From: Clostridium mobile
GTDB taxonomy: Bacteria; Bacillota; Clostridia; Clostridiales; Clostridiaceae
Direction of reading: 5' to 3'
Assembly (NCBI RefSeq): GCF_018918285.1
Contig: NZ_JAHLQF010000002.1
Span: 930,001 to 994,000 of the forward strand
Length of the DNA: 64,000 bases
Under the pieces are notes generated by a model. That model was not told where the DNA came from. It did not search any database and saw only the letters and a list, made by a program, of their open reading frames with translations. Each line of letters starts with the position of its first letter. The first letter of the stretch is position 1. Below are positions 1 through 9,426 of this stretch, piece after piece. The translations under genes were made by a program, and so were the position numbers.

Positions 1-918
1 ACTAGAGTAAGAATAGAAAGAGCCATAGAAAAATTAAATTATAAACCTAATATGATGGCTAGAGGTTTAATAACAAGAAGATCCTCTGTTATCGGTGTTG
101 TGGTACCAGGTATAACTAATTTATTTTTTCCAACTATTGTAGAGTCTATTGAAAGTGTCACTAATAAAGTGGGCTATAGTATATCACTAAGCAATACTGG
201 TGGCGATGAAAAAAAAGAGAGAAATTTAATTGAAGAGTTGATAGCTAAAAGAGTAGATGGAATAGTTATAATAGACCCAACAGTGAATAATTTAAATAGT
301 GGATATTTAGAAAATATATCAAAATCCTTGCCCTTAGTTATAATTAATGGTTGCAGTGATGGATATGATTGTAATTTTGTATCCTACGACGAGAAGGCTG
401 GAACTATGGAAGCCTTTAAATATTTAAGAAGTTTAGGTCATGAAAAAATTGCTTTCGTGAGAGGAAGTAGAAGTTATTCTTATGATATAAAAGAAAAGAT
501 TTATCTAGATATAATAAAGGAAGATAAGCTTAAATATAAAAAAATATTAAATGTTGGTATGGGAAATACCATTGAGGTTGTTAAAAATACTAAAGAAAAA
601 ATTAAAACTTTAATCTTTGGTAAAAGCAAACCAACAGCAATATTTGCGTGTAATGACTTGATGGCAGTAGGGGTAATAAATGCATGTAATGAACTAGGCT
701 TAACAGTACCTAAAGATTTATCAGTGATGGGATTTGATAATACCTTATTAGCTTTCGTGAGTCATCCAAGATTGACTTCTGTGGATTTAAATATGAGAGA
801 AATAGGGAAAAAAGCTGCCTTAGAAATACTAGATATTATAGATAAAAACAATAAAACTAAAAAAATAATTATAATGGGCACAAGTTTGATAATCAGAGAA
901 AGCTGTGATAAGGTATAA
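1..918 (+). CDS. LacI/GalR-family transcriptional regulator, 5' end cut by window
   Basis: The frame is open from base 1, so the gene begins before the window; the first ATG at 52 is internal. The first residues read TRVRIERAIEKLNYKPN, the end of a LacI-type helix-turn-helix and hinge. After that comes a periplasmic-binding-protein-like sugar domain with the usual RVDGIVII, AIFACNDLMAVG and SVMGFDN segments. The recognition helix itself is missing. It lies 73 bp upstream of galT-galK-galE in the same direction, so by context it is the galactose regulator (GalR). The sugar effector is inferred, not shown. Confidence 0.9.
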   Translation, partial: TRVRIERAIEKLNYKPNMMARGLITRRSSVIGVVVPGITNLFFPTIVESIESVTNKVGYSISLSNTGGDEKKERNLIEELIAKRVDGIVIIDPTVNNLNSGYLENISKSLPLVIINGCSDGYDCNFVSYDEKAGTMEAFKYLRSLGHEKIAFVRGSRSYSYDIKEKIYLDIIKEDKLKYKKILNVGMGNTIEVVKNTKEKIKTLIFGKSKPTAIFACNDLMAVGVINACNELGLTVPKDLSVMGFDNTLLAFVSHPRLTSVDLNMREIGKKAALEILDIIDKNNKTKKIIIMGTSLIIRESCDKV

Positions 919-925
919 CTTAAAT

Positions 926-946
926 ATTGCGTGTTAATCGCGCAAT
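926..946. promoter_or_regulatory. Inverted repeat before galT, possible GalR operator
   Basis: The sequence shows ATTGCG, nine bases, then CGCAAT, a 21-bp interrupted palindrome lying 46 bp upstream of the galT start. The size and the CG-containing centre suit a LacI-family operator, and the gene before it encodes such a regulator. It has no T-run, so a terminator is less likely. Confidence 0.4.
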
Positions 947-991
947 TAATATAGGAAAATAGAAAAGGTTTTCTAAGAAAGGGGGAGTTTT

Positions 992-2581
992 ATGGAGAAA
1001 ATGAATATAGCTAAGGAAGTAGAACTCTTAATACAGTATGCTTTAAAACATAAATTAATAGAAAAATGGGATGTTATTAGCAGTAGAAATGCACTTTTAG
1101 ATTTATTGAATATAGATGAGCCTTATGATAAAGCTTTGGAAAGTGAAAATTTTAACAGCGCTACTCCTATATTAAATAATATATTAGATTATGCTAGCCA
1201 CTGTGAATTGTTGCCAATAAATACTATTACTTATAGAGATTTATTAGATTCAAAAATAATGGGGATATTAATGCCAAGGCAATCAGAGATAGTAAATAAA
1301 TTTTATAGTATTTATAATATTGAAGGTGCTAAACAAGCTACCGATTATTACTATAATCTATCAAAGGATTCAAATTATATAAGAGTAGATAGAACAAATA
1401 AAAATTTATACTGGAAAGCAGATACACCTTATGGAGATATAGAAATCACAATTAATTTATCTAAACCTGAAAAAGATCCAAGAGATATTGCAGCTTCAAG
1501 ATTGAAAGAAAATTCAAATTACCCAAAATGCCTTTTATGTTTAGAAAATGTAGGATATGCAGGGCATATAAATCATCCTGGAAGACAAAATCATAGAGTA
1601 ATTCCAATAAACTTAGGAGAAGAACAATGGTACTTACAGTATTCTCCATATTTATATTATAATGAACATTCCATATTATTTTATGAGAGTCATATACCTA
1701 TGAGTATTACTGAGAAAACTTTTGAAAGAATAGTTTATTTTCTTGATCAATTTCCACATTATTTTATAGGTTCTAATGCTGACCTGCCTATTGTAGGAGG
1801 ATCCATTTTAAATCATGAACATTACCAAGGAGGAAAGCATACTTTCCCTATGGTAAAAGCTCCTATAGAATATAATTTTATAAATAAAGAATTTATTCAT
1901 GTTAAAAGTGGCATTGTAAAATGGCCTATGTCAGTAATAAGGCTTTCATCAAAAAATAAGAAACAATTAATTGCCCTCTCAAATAAGATATTAAATATTT
2001 GGAGAGAATACAAAGATGAGGAGTTAGAAATATTACCTTATACTATAATTCAAGATAGTATAATTCAAGAAGAAAAAATTCCACACAATACAATTACTCC
2101 TATAGGAAGAATAAATTCTATAGGGGAATATGAGATTGATTTAGTATTGCGTAATAATAGGACTAATGAAAAACATCCTTATGGGATTTTTCATCCTCAT
2201 ACTTATTTACATCATATAAAGAAAGAGAATATAGGGCTAATAGAAGTTATGGGACTAGCAGTATTACCAGGTAGATTAAATGAGGAATTAAAGAAAATAG
2301 AAAATATATTAATGGGGGATGTAGATAGCTTAAATAAAATCAGAGAAAATGAACATTCAAATGTGAGAAAGCATCTTTCTTGGATAGAGGACATGATATC
2401 CAAATATAAAGACGATGAAAATATATGTACAAATAAGTATGTACAAGAAATTATAAAAAGAGAAATAGGAGAGAAGTTTATAGAGATATTAAGTCATGCA
2501 GGAGTATTTAAGAGGGACGAAGATGGAGTAGAAGGATTCATAAGATTTATGAAAAAAATAGGGTTTAAGTATAAGGGGTGA
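992..2581 (+). CDS. galT: Galactose-1-phosphate uridylyltransferase, class II
   Basis: This enzyme exchanges UDP-glucose and galactose-1-phosphate in the Leloir pathway. The 529-residue protein is of the long Firmicute class (GalT-2), not the short HxH class of E. coli. Visible family segments are HINHPGRQNHR near residue 195 and ILNHEHYQGGKH near residue 275, the latter carrying the histidine-rich nucleotidyl-transfer site. The ATG at 992 follows GGGGGAG at 981-986. The stop is 4 bp before galK, so the two are cotranscribed. Confidence 0.95.
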   Translation: MEKMNIAKEVELLIQYALKHKLIEKWDVISSRNALLDLLNIDEPYDKALESENFNSATPILNNILDYASHCELLPINTITYRDLLDSKIMGILMPRQSEIVNKFYSIYNIEGAKQATDYYYNLSKDSNYIRVDRTNKNLYWKADTPYGDIEITINLSKPEKDPRDIAASRLKENSNYPKCLLCLENVGYAGHINHPGRQNHRVIPINLGEEQWYLQYSPYLYYNEHSILFYESHIPMSITEKTFERIVYFLDQFPHYFIGSNADLPIVGGSILNHEHYQGGKHTFPMVKAPIEYNFINKEFIHVKSGIVKWPMSVIRLSSKNKKQLIALSNKILNIWREYKDEELEILPYTIIQDSIIQEEKIPHNTITPIGRINSIGEYEIDLVLRNNRTNEKHPYGIFHPHTYLHHIKKENIGLIEVMGLAVLPGRLNEELKKIENILMGDVDSLNKIRENEHSNVRKHLSWIEDMISKYKDDENICTNKYVQEIIKREIGEKFIEILSHAGVFKRDEDGVEGFIRFMKKIGFKYKG

Positions 2582-2585
2582 GGGA

Positions 2586-3743
2586 ATGAATTTAGATTAC
2601 TTAAAAGATGGATTTATAAAGCTTTATGGAGATGGAGAAATCAGAATATTTCATTCTCCGGGGAGGGTTAATTTAATAGGAGAGCATATTGATTATAATG
2701 GAGGATATGTTTTTCCTTGTGCATTAGATTTTGGAACCTATGGACTTGTGAGAAAAAGAAAAGATAGAAAAATTAATTTATGTTCTATGAATTTTCCTAA
2801 AAGGGTTCAAGTGGATATAGATAATATTGTCTATGAAGCAGAAGATGATTGGGGAAATTATATCAAAGGTGTAATTAAAATATTTGGAGAAGAAGGCTAT
2901 AATGTGGGAGGTATGGATATATTAATTAGCGGCAATATACCAAACGGTGCAGGACTTTCTTCCTCCGCCTCGGTAGAAGTGTTAGCTGGGGTTATTATAG
3001 ATGAGTTATTTAATAATGGTAATATAGATAAAGTAGAACTAGTAAAGCTTTGTCAAAGGGCTGAAAATGAATTTGTTGGAGTAAATTGTGGTATAATGGA
3101 TCAATTTGCTATAGGCATAGGGAGGAAAAACAAAGGGATACTTTTAGATTGCTATACACTAAAATATCAATATGCTTATATAGAATTACGAGATTTTACT
3201 CTAGTAATTATGAATACAAATAAAAGAAGAGCATTAAGTGAATCAAAGTATAATGAAAGAAGAATGGAATGTGAAGAAGGGTTAAAAATTATAAAAAATA
3301 TTAAAAATGTAGAAAATCTTTGTCAGTTAGACATAGAAGATTACAATAATTTTAAAGATTTATTCTTCAATGAAAATGTTAAAAAAAGAGTGGAACATGT
3401 AATATACGAAAATCACAGAGTAAAAAAAGCCTTTGAATTAATAAATGAAGGGAAAGTAGAGGAATTTGGAGAATTATTAATTGAGTCTCATATGTCTCTA
3501 AAGAATTTATATGAAGTTACTGGTAAAGAGCTAGATACTATAGTGGATTTAGCCTTAAAATGTGAAGGGTGTATAGGAGCTCGAATGACAGGAGCTGGCT
3601 TTGGTGGATGTGCCATTGCTATAGTAAAACAATATAGAGTTGCAGAGTTTATAGAATATGTAAAAGAGCACTATAGTAAAAAAATTGGCTGTGAACCAAG
3701 TTTTTATCTGAGTGGTATAGGAGAAGGGGCAAAGGAATGTTGA
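2586..3743 (+). CDS. galK: Galactokinase
   Basis: Phosphorylates galactose to galactose-1-phosphate with ATP; a GHMP-family kinase of normal length (385 aa). It has the galactokinase signature GRVNLIGEHIDYNGG near residue 30, the ATP-binding loop IPNGAGLSSSASVEV near 120, and the third GHMP motif ARMTGAGFGGC near 335. GGGTGAGGGA directly before the ATG serves as the ribosome binding site. It is the middle gene of galTKE. Confidence 0.97.
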   Translation: MNLDYLKDGFIKLYGDGEIRIFHSPGRVNLIGEHIDYNGGYVFPCALDFGTYGLVRKRKDRKINLCSMNFPKRVQVDIDNIVYEAEDDWGNYIKGVIKIFGEEGYNVGGMDILISGNIPNGAGLSSSASVEVLAGVIIDELFNNGNIDKVELVKLCQRAENEFVGVNCGIMDQFAIGIGRKNKGILLDCYTLKYQYAYIELRDFTLVIMNTNKRRALSESKYNERRMECEEGLKIIKNIKNVENLCQLDIEDYNNFKDLFFNENVKKRVEHVIYENHRVKKAFELINEGKVEEFGELLIESHMSLKNLYEVTGKELDTIVDLALKCEGCIGARMTGAGFGGCAIAIVKQYRVAEFIEYVKEHYSKKIGCEPSFYLSGIGEGAKEC

Positions 3744-3781
3744 AATTAAATGACAATAAATTTATTTAAGGAGGTTATGTT

Positions 3782-4768
3782 ATGGCAGTACTTGTTTGTG
3801 GAGGTGCTGGCTACATTGGAAGCCATATGGTAGCCGCATTGATTGAAAAGGGAGAGGAAGTAGTAGTTTTAGATAACTTTCAAAAAGGCCATAAAAAAGC
3901 TGTGCTAGGTGGAAGAGTTTATGAAGGTGATATAAGAGATAAGGTTATTTTAAACAAAATATTTAGTGAGAATTCTATAGATTCAGTTATCGACTTTGCA
4001 GCAGATTCTTTAGTTGGAGAAAGTGTTTTGGAGCCCTTAAAATATTTTAATAACAATATTTCAGGTACAATCAATCTTTTAGAAGTGATGAAAGATTACG
4101 GAGTTAAGCACATAGTCTTTTCATCAACAGCTGCAACCTATGGAGAGCCTAAAAATATACCTATAAAAGAAGAGGATGACACTATACCAACAAATCCTTA
4201 TGGAGAATCAAAGCTGGCTGTAGAAAAGATTTTAAAGTGGTGTGACAAAGCTTACGGGATAAAATATACAGCTTTAAGATATTTTAATGCAGCTGGTGCA
4301 CATATAAATGGTAAAATAGGTGAGGATCATAGACCAGAAACCCACCTAATTCCAATCATACTTCAAGTAGCTCTAGGAAAAAGAGAGGCTATTACAATCT
4401 TTGGAGAGGATTACCCAACGAAGGATGGTACTTGTATAAGAGACTACATACATGTTATGGATTTAGCTAAGGCTCACTCCCTAGCGCTAGATAGGTTAAG
4501 AAAAGGTGGAGATAGTAGAATATATAACCTAGGAAATGGACAAGGTTTCTCAGTAAAGGAAGTAATTGAAGTAGCAAGAAAAGTCACTGGTGAGCCTATA
4601 AAGGCTGAAATCGCTGAGAGAAGAAAAGGAGATCCAGCGGTGTTAGTTGCATCTTCAAAAAAAATTATAGATGAGTTAGGTTGGATACCAGAGTTTAATT
4701 CCATAGAAACAATTATCAATACAGCATGGAATTGGTATAAGAACCATCCAGATGGATATAATGATTAA
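3782..4768 (+). CDS. galE: UDP-glucose 4-epimerase
   Basis: Interconverts UDP-galactose and UDP-glucose with bound NAD, closing the Leloir pathway. The 328-residue protein is an extended short-chain dehydrogenase with the nucleotide-binding GGAGYIGSH at residues 7-15, the catalytic serine/threonine stretch FSSTAATYG near 118, and the YGESK (YxxxK) catalytic pair near 140-144. AAGGAGGT lies 7 bp before the ATG. It ends the gal operon and is followed by a terminator. Confidence 0.96.
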   Translation: MAVLVCGGAGYIGSHMVAALIEKGEEVVVLDNFQKGHKKAVLGGRVYEGDIRDKVILNKIFSENSIDSVIDFAADSLVGESVLEPLKYFNNNISGTINLLEVMKDYGVKHIVFSSTAATYGEPKNIPIKEEDDTIPTNPYGESKLAVEKILKWCDKAYGIKYTALRYFNAAGAHINGKIGEDHRPETHLIPIILQVALGKREAITIFGEDYPTKDGTCIRDYIHVMDLAKAHSLALDRLRKGGDSRIYNLGNGQGFSVKEVIEVARKVTGEPIKAEIAERRKGDPAVLVASSKKIIDELGWIPEFNSIETIINTAWNWYKNHPDGYND

Positions 4769-4788
4769 TACTCAATAGTAGATTAAGT

Positions 4789-4830
4789 AAAACTGTAGCA
4801 AAACTTGCAAAAAGCTACAGTTTTATATTT
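4789..4830 (+). terminator. Rho-independent terminator of the gal operon
   Basis: AAAACTGTAGC and GCTACAGTTTT form an 11-bp stem, followed by a T-rich tail, 20 bp after the galE stop. Confidence 0.85.
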
Positions 4831-4978
4831 TTAATTTTCCATAATTAAAGTTATTGTATAAAAGTTGAATAAATTGTTACAATTTCTTTAATTTTATTTA
4901 ATTTAGAAGGATAATGCTTCTGTATATGGAAGTATTAATATTGGGTATTTTAATCATTATTATGTAAGGGTGATGTTA

Positions 4979-5827
4979 TTGAACATGAAAGAATTTAATA
5001 ATATAGAAGATTATATAAATATTTATTTAAAAGAGATAGGAAAAGAAGAATTATTAAACCAAGAAGAGGAAATTGAATTAGCTAAAAAAATAGAAGAAGG
5101 AGATCAGTTAGCTAAGGATAGGTTAATTGAATCAAATTTAAGATTAGTAGTAAGCATTGCAAAAAGGTATGTAGGTAAAGGCTTGAGCTTACTAGATTTA
5201 GTCCAAGAAGGAAACATTGGACTTATGAAGGCAGTTGAAAAATTTGATTATAAAAAAGGATATAGGTTTAGTACTTACGCTACTTGGTGGATAAAACAGG
5301 CTGTAACAAGAGCTATTGCGGACCAATCAAGGACAATAAGAATACCAGTACATATGAACGAAATAGCAAGCAAAGTTATAAAAACACAAAAAAAATTAGA
5401 ACAAAAGTTAGATAGAGAACCATCGGAAGAAGAAGTAGCAGAGGAACTACAAATACCTCTTCAAAAAATAAAGCAGATATATAGTATCTGTAGAGAACCT
5501 ATATCATTAGAAACTCCTGTGGGAGACAATGAGGATACATTTTTAGAAAATTTTATTGCAGATGATAGCTATGCTCCAGAGGAAAATGTTATATCTTCAA
5601 TGCTTGGAGATGTAATTACCAGTGCTTTAGGAACTCTTTCACCTAGGGAAGAGAGGATTGTAAGACTTAGATATGGTCTATTAGAAGATGGAGAAATTAG
5701 AACATTAGAAGAAATAGGAAGAGAGTTTAACTTAACTAGAGAAAGGATAAGACAAATAGAAGCAAATGCAATAAGAAAATTAAGACATCCTAATAGAATG
5801 AAACTACTTCAAGGATACATGGATTAA
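4979..5827 (+). CDS. RNA polymerase sigma factor, short RpoD-type (group 1/2)
   Basis: A sigma-70 factor with region 1.2 (YLKEIG near residue 12), region 2 ([35 protein letters not shown] near 100), region 3 and region 4 ([21 protein letters not shown] near 245). Region 1.1 is absent: about 282 residues against roughly 360 for a clostridial RpoD. That points to a second primary-like sigma factor rather than the housekeeping one. The start is probably TTG at 4979, 6 bp after AAGGGTG; the GTG and ATG at 4970 and 4973 overlap that ribosome binding site. Confidence 0.85.
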   Translation: MNMKEFNNIEDYINIYLKEIGKEELLNQEEEIELAKKIEEGDQLAKDRLIESNLRLVVSIAKRYVGKGLSLLDLVQEGNIGLMKAVEKFDYKKGYRFSTYATWWIKQAVTRAIADQSRTIRIPVHMNEIASKVIKTQKKLEQKLDREPSEEEVAEELQIPLQKIKQIYSICREPISLETPVGDNEDTFLENFIADDSYAPEENVISSMLGDVITSALGTLSPREERIVRLRYGLLEDGEIRTLEEIGREFNLTRERIRQIEANAIRKLRHPNRMKLLQGYMD

Positions 5828-5828
5828 A

Positions 5829-5853
5829 AAAAGGGATTTTACAAATCCCTTTT
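5829..5853 (+). terminator. Terminator after the sigma factor gene
   Basis: AAAGGGATTT, a short loop and AAATCCCTTTT directly follow the stop codon. The hairpin can also serve the convergent gene on the other strand. Confidence 0.8.
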
Positions 5854-5893
5854 AAACTATCAATTCTCAACTATAATGCAATCAACTAGTAAT

Positions 5894-6646
5894 CTATTTC
5901 ATTATATCTTTAATAACTTCTCCGCCTATAATCATTCCAGCTACAGGAGGAACAAAGGAAATGCTTGCAGGAATTTGTCTTTTAACTGTACATTTTTTAC
6001 TACCATTTGAACAGACGCAACCTTCCTTGCAAGTGATTATTTCATCTAATTTAGGTTTAGAAGGTGTTTCTTCTGAATAAAGAACTTTTAATCCATCCAC
6101 TCCACGTTTCCTTAATTCATATCTCATTACTTTGGCTAAAGGACATATTTTAGTTTTATAAATATCCTCTATCTTAAATTTAGTTGGATCTAATTTATTA
6201 CCTGTTCCCATAGAACTAATTATTGGTATATTATTATTTTTACACCAAATTATTAGAGCTATTTTAGAGGAAACTGTATCTATTGCATCTATAACATAAT
6301 CTGCATCTTTTGGAATTATACTTTCTATATTGTCATCTTTTACAAAGGTTTGATGTATTGTTACTTTACATTTTGGATTGATTTTTTCTATTCTCTCTTT
6401 CATCACTGCAACCTTAGGCTTTCCTAAAGTGCTATAATCAGCAATTATTTGTCTGTTTATATTTGTTAAGCATACTGTATCATCATCAATTAGAACTAAA
6501 TGTCCTACACCACTTCTAACTAAAGCTTCCGTTGCAAAACTTCCTACTCCACCGATTCCAAAAACTACTACGGTACTATTTTTAAGTTTTTCTAAGGATT
6601 CTTTACCAATTAAAAGCTCTGTTCTTGAAAACAAATGTTGAATCAT
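5894..6646 (-). CDS. tcdA: tRNA threonylcarbamoyladenosine dehydratase (TcdA/CsdL family)
   Basis: An E1/ThiF/MoeB-fold enzyme that in characterised members uses ATP to cyclise t6A37 in tRNA to ct6A. The N-terminal segment TELLIGKESLEKL precedes the nucleotide-binding VVFGIGGVGSFATEALVRSG, then LIDDDTVCLTNINRQI, DAIDTVSSK and a Cys-rich CKEGCVCSNGSKKC near the end. These are typical of the TcdA/YgdL branch. The start is the ATG at 6646, with GAGGT 7 bp upstream; the longer frame to 6697 lacks a ribosome binding site. ThiI and a cysteine desulfurase, also tRNA modification proteins, lie just beyond it. Confidence 0.85.
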   Translation of the reverse strand: MIQHLFSRTELLIGKESLEKLKNSTVVVFGIGGVGSFATEALVRSGVGHLVLIDDDTVCLTNINRQIIADYSTLGKPKVAVMKERIEKINPKCKVTIHQTFVKDDNIESIIPKDADYVIDAIDTVSSKIALIIWCKNNNIPIISSMGTGNKLDPTKFKIEDIYKTKICPLAKVMRYELRKRGVDGLKVLYSEETPSKPKLDEIITCKEGCVCSNGSKKCTVKRQIPASISFVPPVAGMIIGGEVIKDIMK

Positions 6647-6760
6647 TTTATTTACCTCGCTTCTTTTATCTACATAATATAATTCGTAATATATCATAGA
6701 ATGAAATACACTGTAAAGTCAATAATAAATATATAAATATAATTTAAATGAGGTGGTTTT

Positions 6761-6907
6761 ATGAGAAGGAACTATATGAAAGAATTCATAAATAAGATAA
6801 GAAAGACAAATATTGAAACTTTTGGAACAGATGAAAAGCTAGATTATAGAATTGTCCATAAAGAAAGAATTGAAAAAGCAAAAGAAGATAGGTGGCCTCT
6901 AGATTAA
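6761..6907 (+). CDS. 48-aa protein related to LDCC-motif mini-proteins, cysteines lost
   Basis: ATG at 6761 follows AGGTGG with good spacing and runs 48 codons. The product is basic and charged, with ETFGTDEKLDYRIV in the middle. This matches KTFGTGEKLDCCNI in the 43-aa protein at 11909-12040, including a shared start of the type F-I-x-K-[IL] ahead of it. The CC of the LDCC signature is replaced here by YR, so metal binding by that motif is unlikely. Function is unknown. A terminator-like hairpin follows. Confidence 0.6.
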   Translation: MRRNYMKEFINKIRKTNIETFGTDEKLDYRIVHKERIEKAKEDRWPLD

Positions 6908-6932
6908 AAGTGCACTAATTTACTAGAAAATT

Positions 6933-6973
6933 AAAACATACAGTGTTATAATCTATAGCATTGTATGTTTTTT
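6933..6973 (+). terminator. Hairpin with T-run after the 48-aa gene
   Basis: AAAACATACAGTG and CATTGTATGTTTT pair with one wobble over a 13-nt loop and are followed by further T residues. It probably ends transcription before the desulfurase gene at 6995. Confidence 0.6.
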
Positions 6974-6994
6974 AAGATATTTAGGGGTGATAAA

Positions 6995-8131
6995 ATGGAA
7001 ATATATTTAGATAATAGTGCCACCACAAAACCTTATGATGAAGTAATAGAAAGAATCAGTGAAGTTATGAGAGATTATTATGGTAATCCATCCTCAGCTC
7101 ATAGTTTCGGAATTAAAGCTGAAAGATTCTTAAACGATAGTAGAGCAATAATTGGGAATACTATAAATTGTAATAAAGAAGAAATAATATTTACATCAGG
7201 TGGAAGTGAGAGCAATAATTTTATTATCAAAGGACTTGTAAAGGAAGGAGGCAATGTAATAACCACAAATATAGAGCATCCTAGTGTATTTAATACTTTA
7301 AAAGAGTTAGAGAAAGAAGGTATTGAGATTAAAGTATTAAATGTAAACGAAAAAGGAATGGTAAATTTAGAAGAGTTAGAAAAGGCACTAGATAAGGATA
7401 CTCATTTAGTAACCATTATGCATGTAAATAATGAAATAGGAAGTATACAAGACATTGCTTCCATTGGAAAAATTATTAAAGAAAAGAGTGGTAGAGCAAA
7501 ATTTCATGTAGATGGAGTACAGAGCTACGGGAAATTTAAAATAGATGTTAAAGAGTTCAATGTAGATGCATTTTCAGCTAGTGGCCACAAAATACATGGA
7601 CCAAGAGGTGTAGGTTTTGTCTATATAAAAAAAGGATTAATGCCAAAACCTTTAATCTCTGGAGGGGGGCAAGAGAGAAATTTTCGATCAGGTACAGAAA
7701 ATCTTCCTGCCATAGTAGGTTTTAGTGAAGCAGCAAGGATAATTCATAGTTCTATGGAGAAAAATTATAATAAAATTTATGATATAAAAAATTATTTTAT
7801 AGAGCAAATTAAAGATTTTAAAGATGTAAGAATTAATAGCCCATTAGAAAAAGATTTTTCACCATATATCCTAAGCCTTTCTTTTATGGGAGTTAGGGGT
7901 GAAGTTCTACTTAGAGCGTTGGATAGTAGTGGTATTTATGTTTCTACAGGTTCTGCTTGTTCAGCTAAAGATACAAAAGATAGCCATGTGCTAAGATCTA
8001 TAGGATTAAACGATAGTGAAATAAAGGGAACCATAAGGTTTAGTTTTTCTGAATGGAATACAATAGAAGAAATAGATTATACAGTAAACAGTCTTAAAGA
8101 TTCTCTAAAATTTTTGAGGAGGGGTAAATAA
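6995..8131 (+). CDS. Cysteine desulfurase (NifS/IscS class V aminotransferase)
   Basis: PLP enzyme that takes sulfur from cysteine as an enzyme-bound persulfide. It has YLDNSATT at the N-terminus, TSGGSESNNF near 60, HVDGVQSYGK near 180, the PLP lysine in SASGHKIHGPRG near 203, and the catalytic cysteine in STGSACSAKD near 325. The true start is ATG 6995 after AGGGGTGA; the frame extends 30 bp further up without a ribosome binding site. Its stop overlaps the thiI start by one base, so its likely job is feeding sulfur to ThiI for 4-thiouridine in tRNA. Confidence 0.93.
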   Translation: MEIYLDNSATTKPYDEVIERISEVMRDYYGNPSSAHSFGIKAERFLNDSRAIIGNTINCNKEEIIFTSGGSESNNFIIKGLVKEGGNVITTNIEHPSVFNTLKELEKEGIEIKVLNVNEKGMVNLEELEKALDKDTHLVTIMHVNNEIGSIQDIASIGKIIKEKSGRAKFHVDGVQSYGKFKIDVKEFNVDAFSASGHKIHGPRGVGFVYIKKGLMPKPLISGGGQERNFRSGTENLPAIVGFSEAARIIHSSMEKNYNKIYDIKNYFIEQIKDFKDVRINSPLEKDFSPYILSLSFMGVRGEVLLRALDSSGIYVSTGSACSAKDTKDSHVLRSIGLNDSEIKGTIRFSFSEWNTIEEIDYTVNSLKDSLKFLRRGK

Positions 8132-9276
8132 TGAAGAAGCTATTGCTAATAAAATACAGCCCAGAAATATTTCTAAAAGGCTTAAATAGAAACAAGTTTG
8201 AAAAAACATTAAAAGATAATATTAGAAGAGTATTAAAAGGAGTAGATCATAGATTTGTCATAGATAGTGGAAGATGGTTTTTGTATTCAGAGGATATAGA
8301 TGAGTTAGCAAAAAGAGTAACAAAAGTTTTTGGTGTGCAAGAGGTATGCATGGTAAAGGAAGTCAACCTTTCCTTTGAAGATATATGTCATCAAGCTTTA
8401 AAAGAAATAGAAGAAGGAGATTACAAAACTTTTAAGGTTGAAACAAATAGAGCAAATAAAAAATTCCCTAAAAATTCAATGGAGATAAGTAGAGAAGTAG
8501 GAGCGTTCATATTAAAACATAGGGGAGATTTAAAAGTTGATGTTAAAAATCCAGATGTGTTCATCAATGTAGAAGTAAGAGAAAAAGGGGCATATATCTA
8601 CTCTAAGAAGATAAAAGGTGTTGGGGGTATGCCTTACGGAACCAACGGAAGTACTCTTCTTATGTTATCGGGAGGAATAGATTCACCTGTGGCAGGTTAT
8701 ATGATGGGAAAACGCGGAGTAGAGTTACATTGTGTATATTTCCATAGTCATCCTTATACTAGTGAAAGGGCGAAAGAAAAAGTTATAACATTAAATGAGA
8801 TTTTAAAGTCTTATACAGGCAATACAAAACTGTACATAGTACCTTTTACAAAAATACAAATGGAGATCATGGATAAGTGTAGGGAAGATGAGCTTACTAT
8901 TATAATGAGAAGATTTATGATGAGAATTGCTTGTGGGCTTGCAAGCATTCATAACATAAGTTCCGTTACTACAGGTGAGAGTATAGGGCAAGTTGCTAGT
9001 CAGACTATGGAAAGTTTAGTTGTTACAAATGCTGTAGGAGATAGACCGGTATTTAGACCATTAATATCAATGGATAAGGAAGAGATTATGAATATTTCTA
9101 GACAAATTGGAGCATATGAAACTTCCATACTTCCTTATGAAGATTGTTGCACAATATTTGTCCCTAAACATCCTAAAACAAAACCTGTTTTATCAGTTAT
9201 TGAAAAATCAGAGAGTGTGTTAGATATTGAAGATCTTGTTAAAGATGCTATTGAAAATACTGAAGTTATTCAATAG
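8131..9276 (+). CDS. thiI: tRNA 4-thiouridine synthase ThiI
   Basis: Adenylates and thiolates U8 of tRNA. The 381-residue protein has an N-terminal ferredoxin-like/THUMP region (about 1-165) and a PP-loop ATPase with the motif LSGGIDSPVAGYMM near 175-190. There is no C-terminal rhodanese domain, as in other Firmicutes, so sulfur must come directly from a desulfurase such as the one encoded immediately upstream. A cysteine pair in EDCCTIFVPKHPKTKP near 343 fits the conserved active-site cysteine. Stop and start codons overlap as TAATG. Confidence 0.94.
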   Translation: MKKLLLIKYSPEIFLKGLNRNKFEKTLKDNIRRVLKGVDHRFVIDSGRWFLYSEDIDELAKRVTKVFGVQEVCMVKEVNLSFEDICHQALKEIEEGDYKTFKVETNRANKKFPKNSMEISREVGAFILKHRGDLKVDVKNPDVFINVEVREKGAYIYSKKIKGVGGMPYGTNGSTLLMLSGGIDSPVAGYMMGKRGVELHCVYFHSHPYTSERAKEKVITLNEILKSYTGNTKLYIVPFTKIQMEIMDKCREDELTIIMRRFMMRIACGLASIHNISSVTTGESIGQVASQTMESLVVTNAVGDRPVFRPLISMDKEEIMNISRQIGAYETSILPYEDCCTIFVPKHPKTKPVLSVIEKSESVLDIEDLVKDAIENTEVIQ

Positions 9277-9336
9277 AATATGATTTAATCTTCATATTTT
9301 CTTTATAATTATATTGTAATGTTATAAAATAAGTAT

Positions 9337-9395
9337 AAGCATATAGTGTTTAAGACGTTTTTGCAAAAAATATGTCTTCGCTATGTGCTTTTTGA
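9337..9395 (+). terminator. Imperfect long hairpin after thiI
   Basis: AAGCATATAGTGTTTAAGAC pairs, with wobbles and bulges, with GTCTTCGCTATGTGCTT, and five Ts follow. It probably terminates the desulfurase-thiI operon. Confidence 0.65.
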
Positions 9396-9426
9396 ATAAA
9401 GTAATATTTCAAAAAGAGGTGGGTAT

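Noticed and set aside
8803-8991. Minus-strand frame in thiI
   Set aside because: Antisense to conserved ThiI coding sequence.
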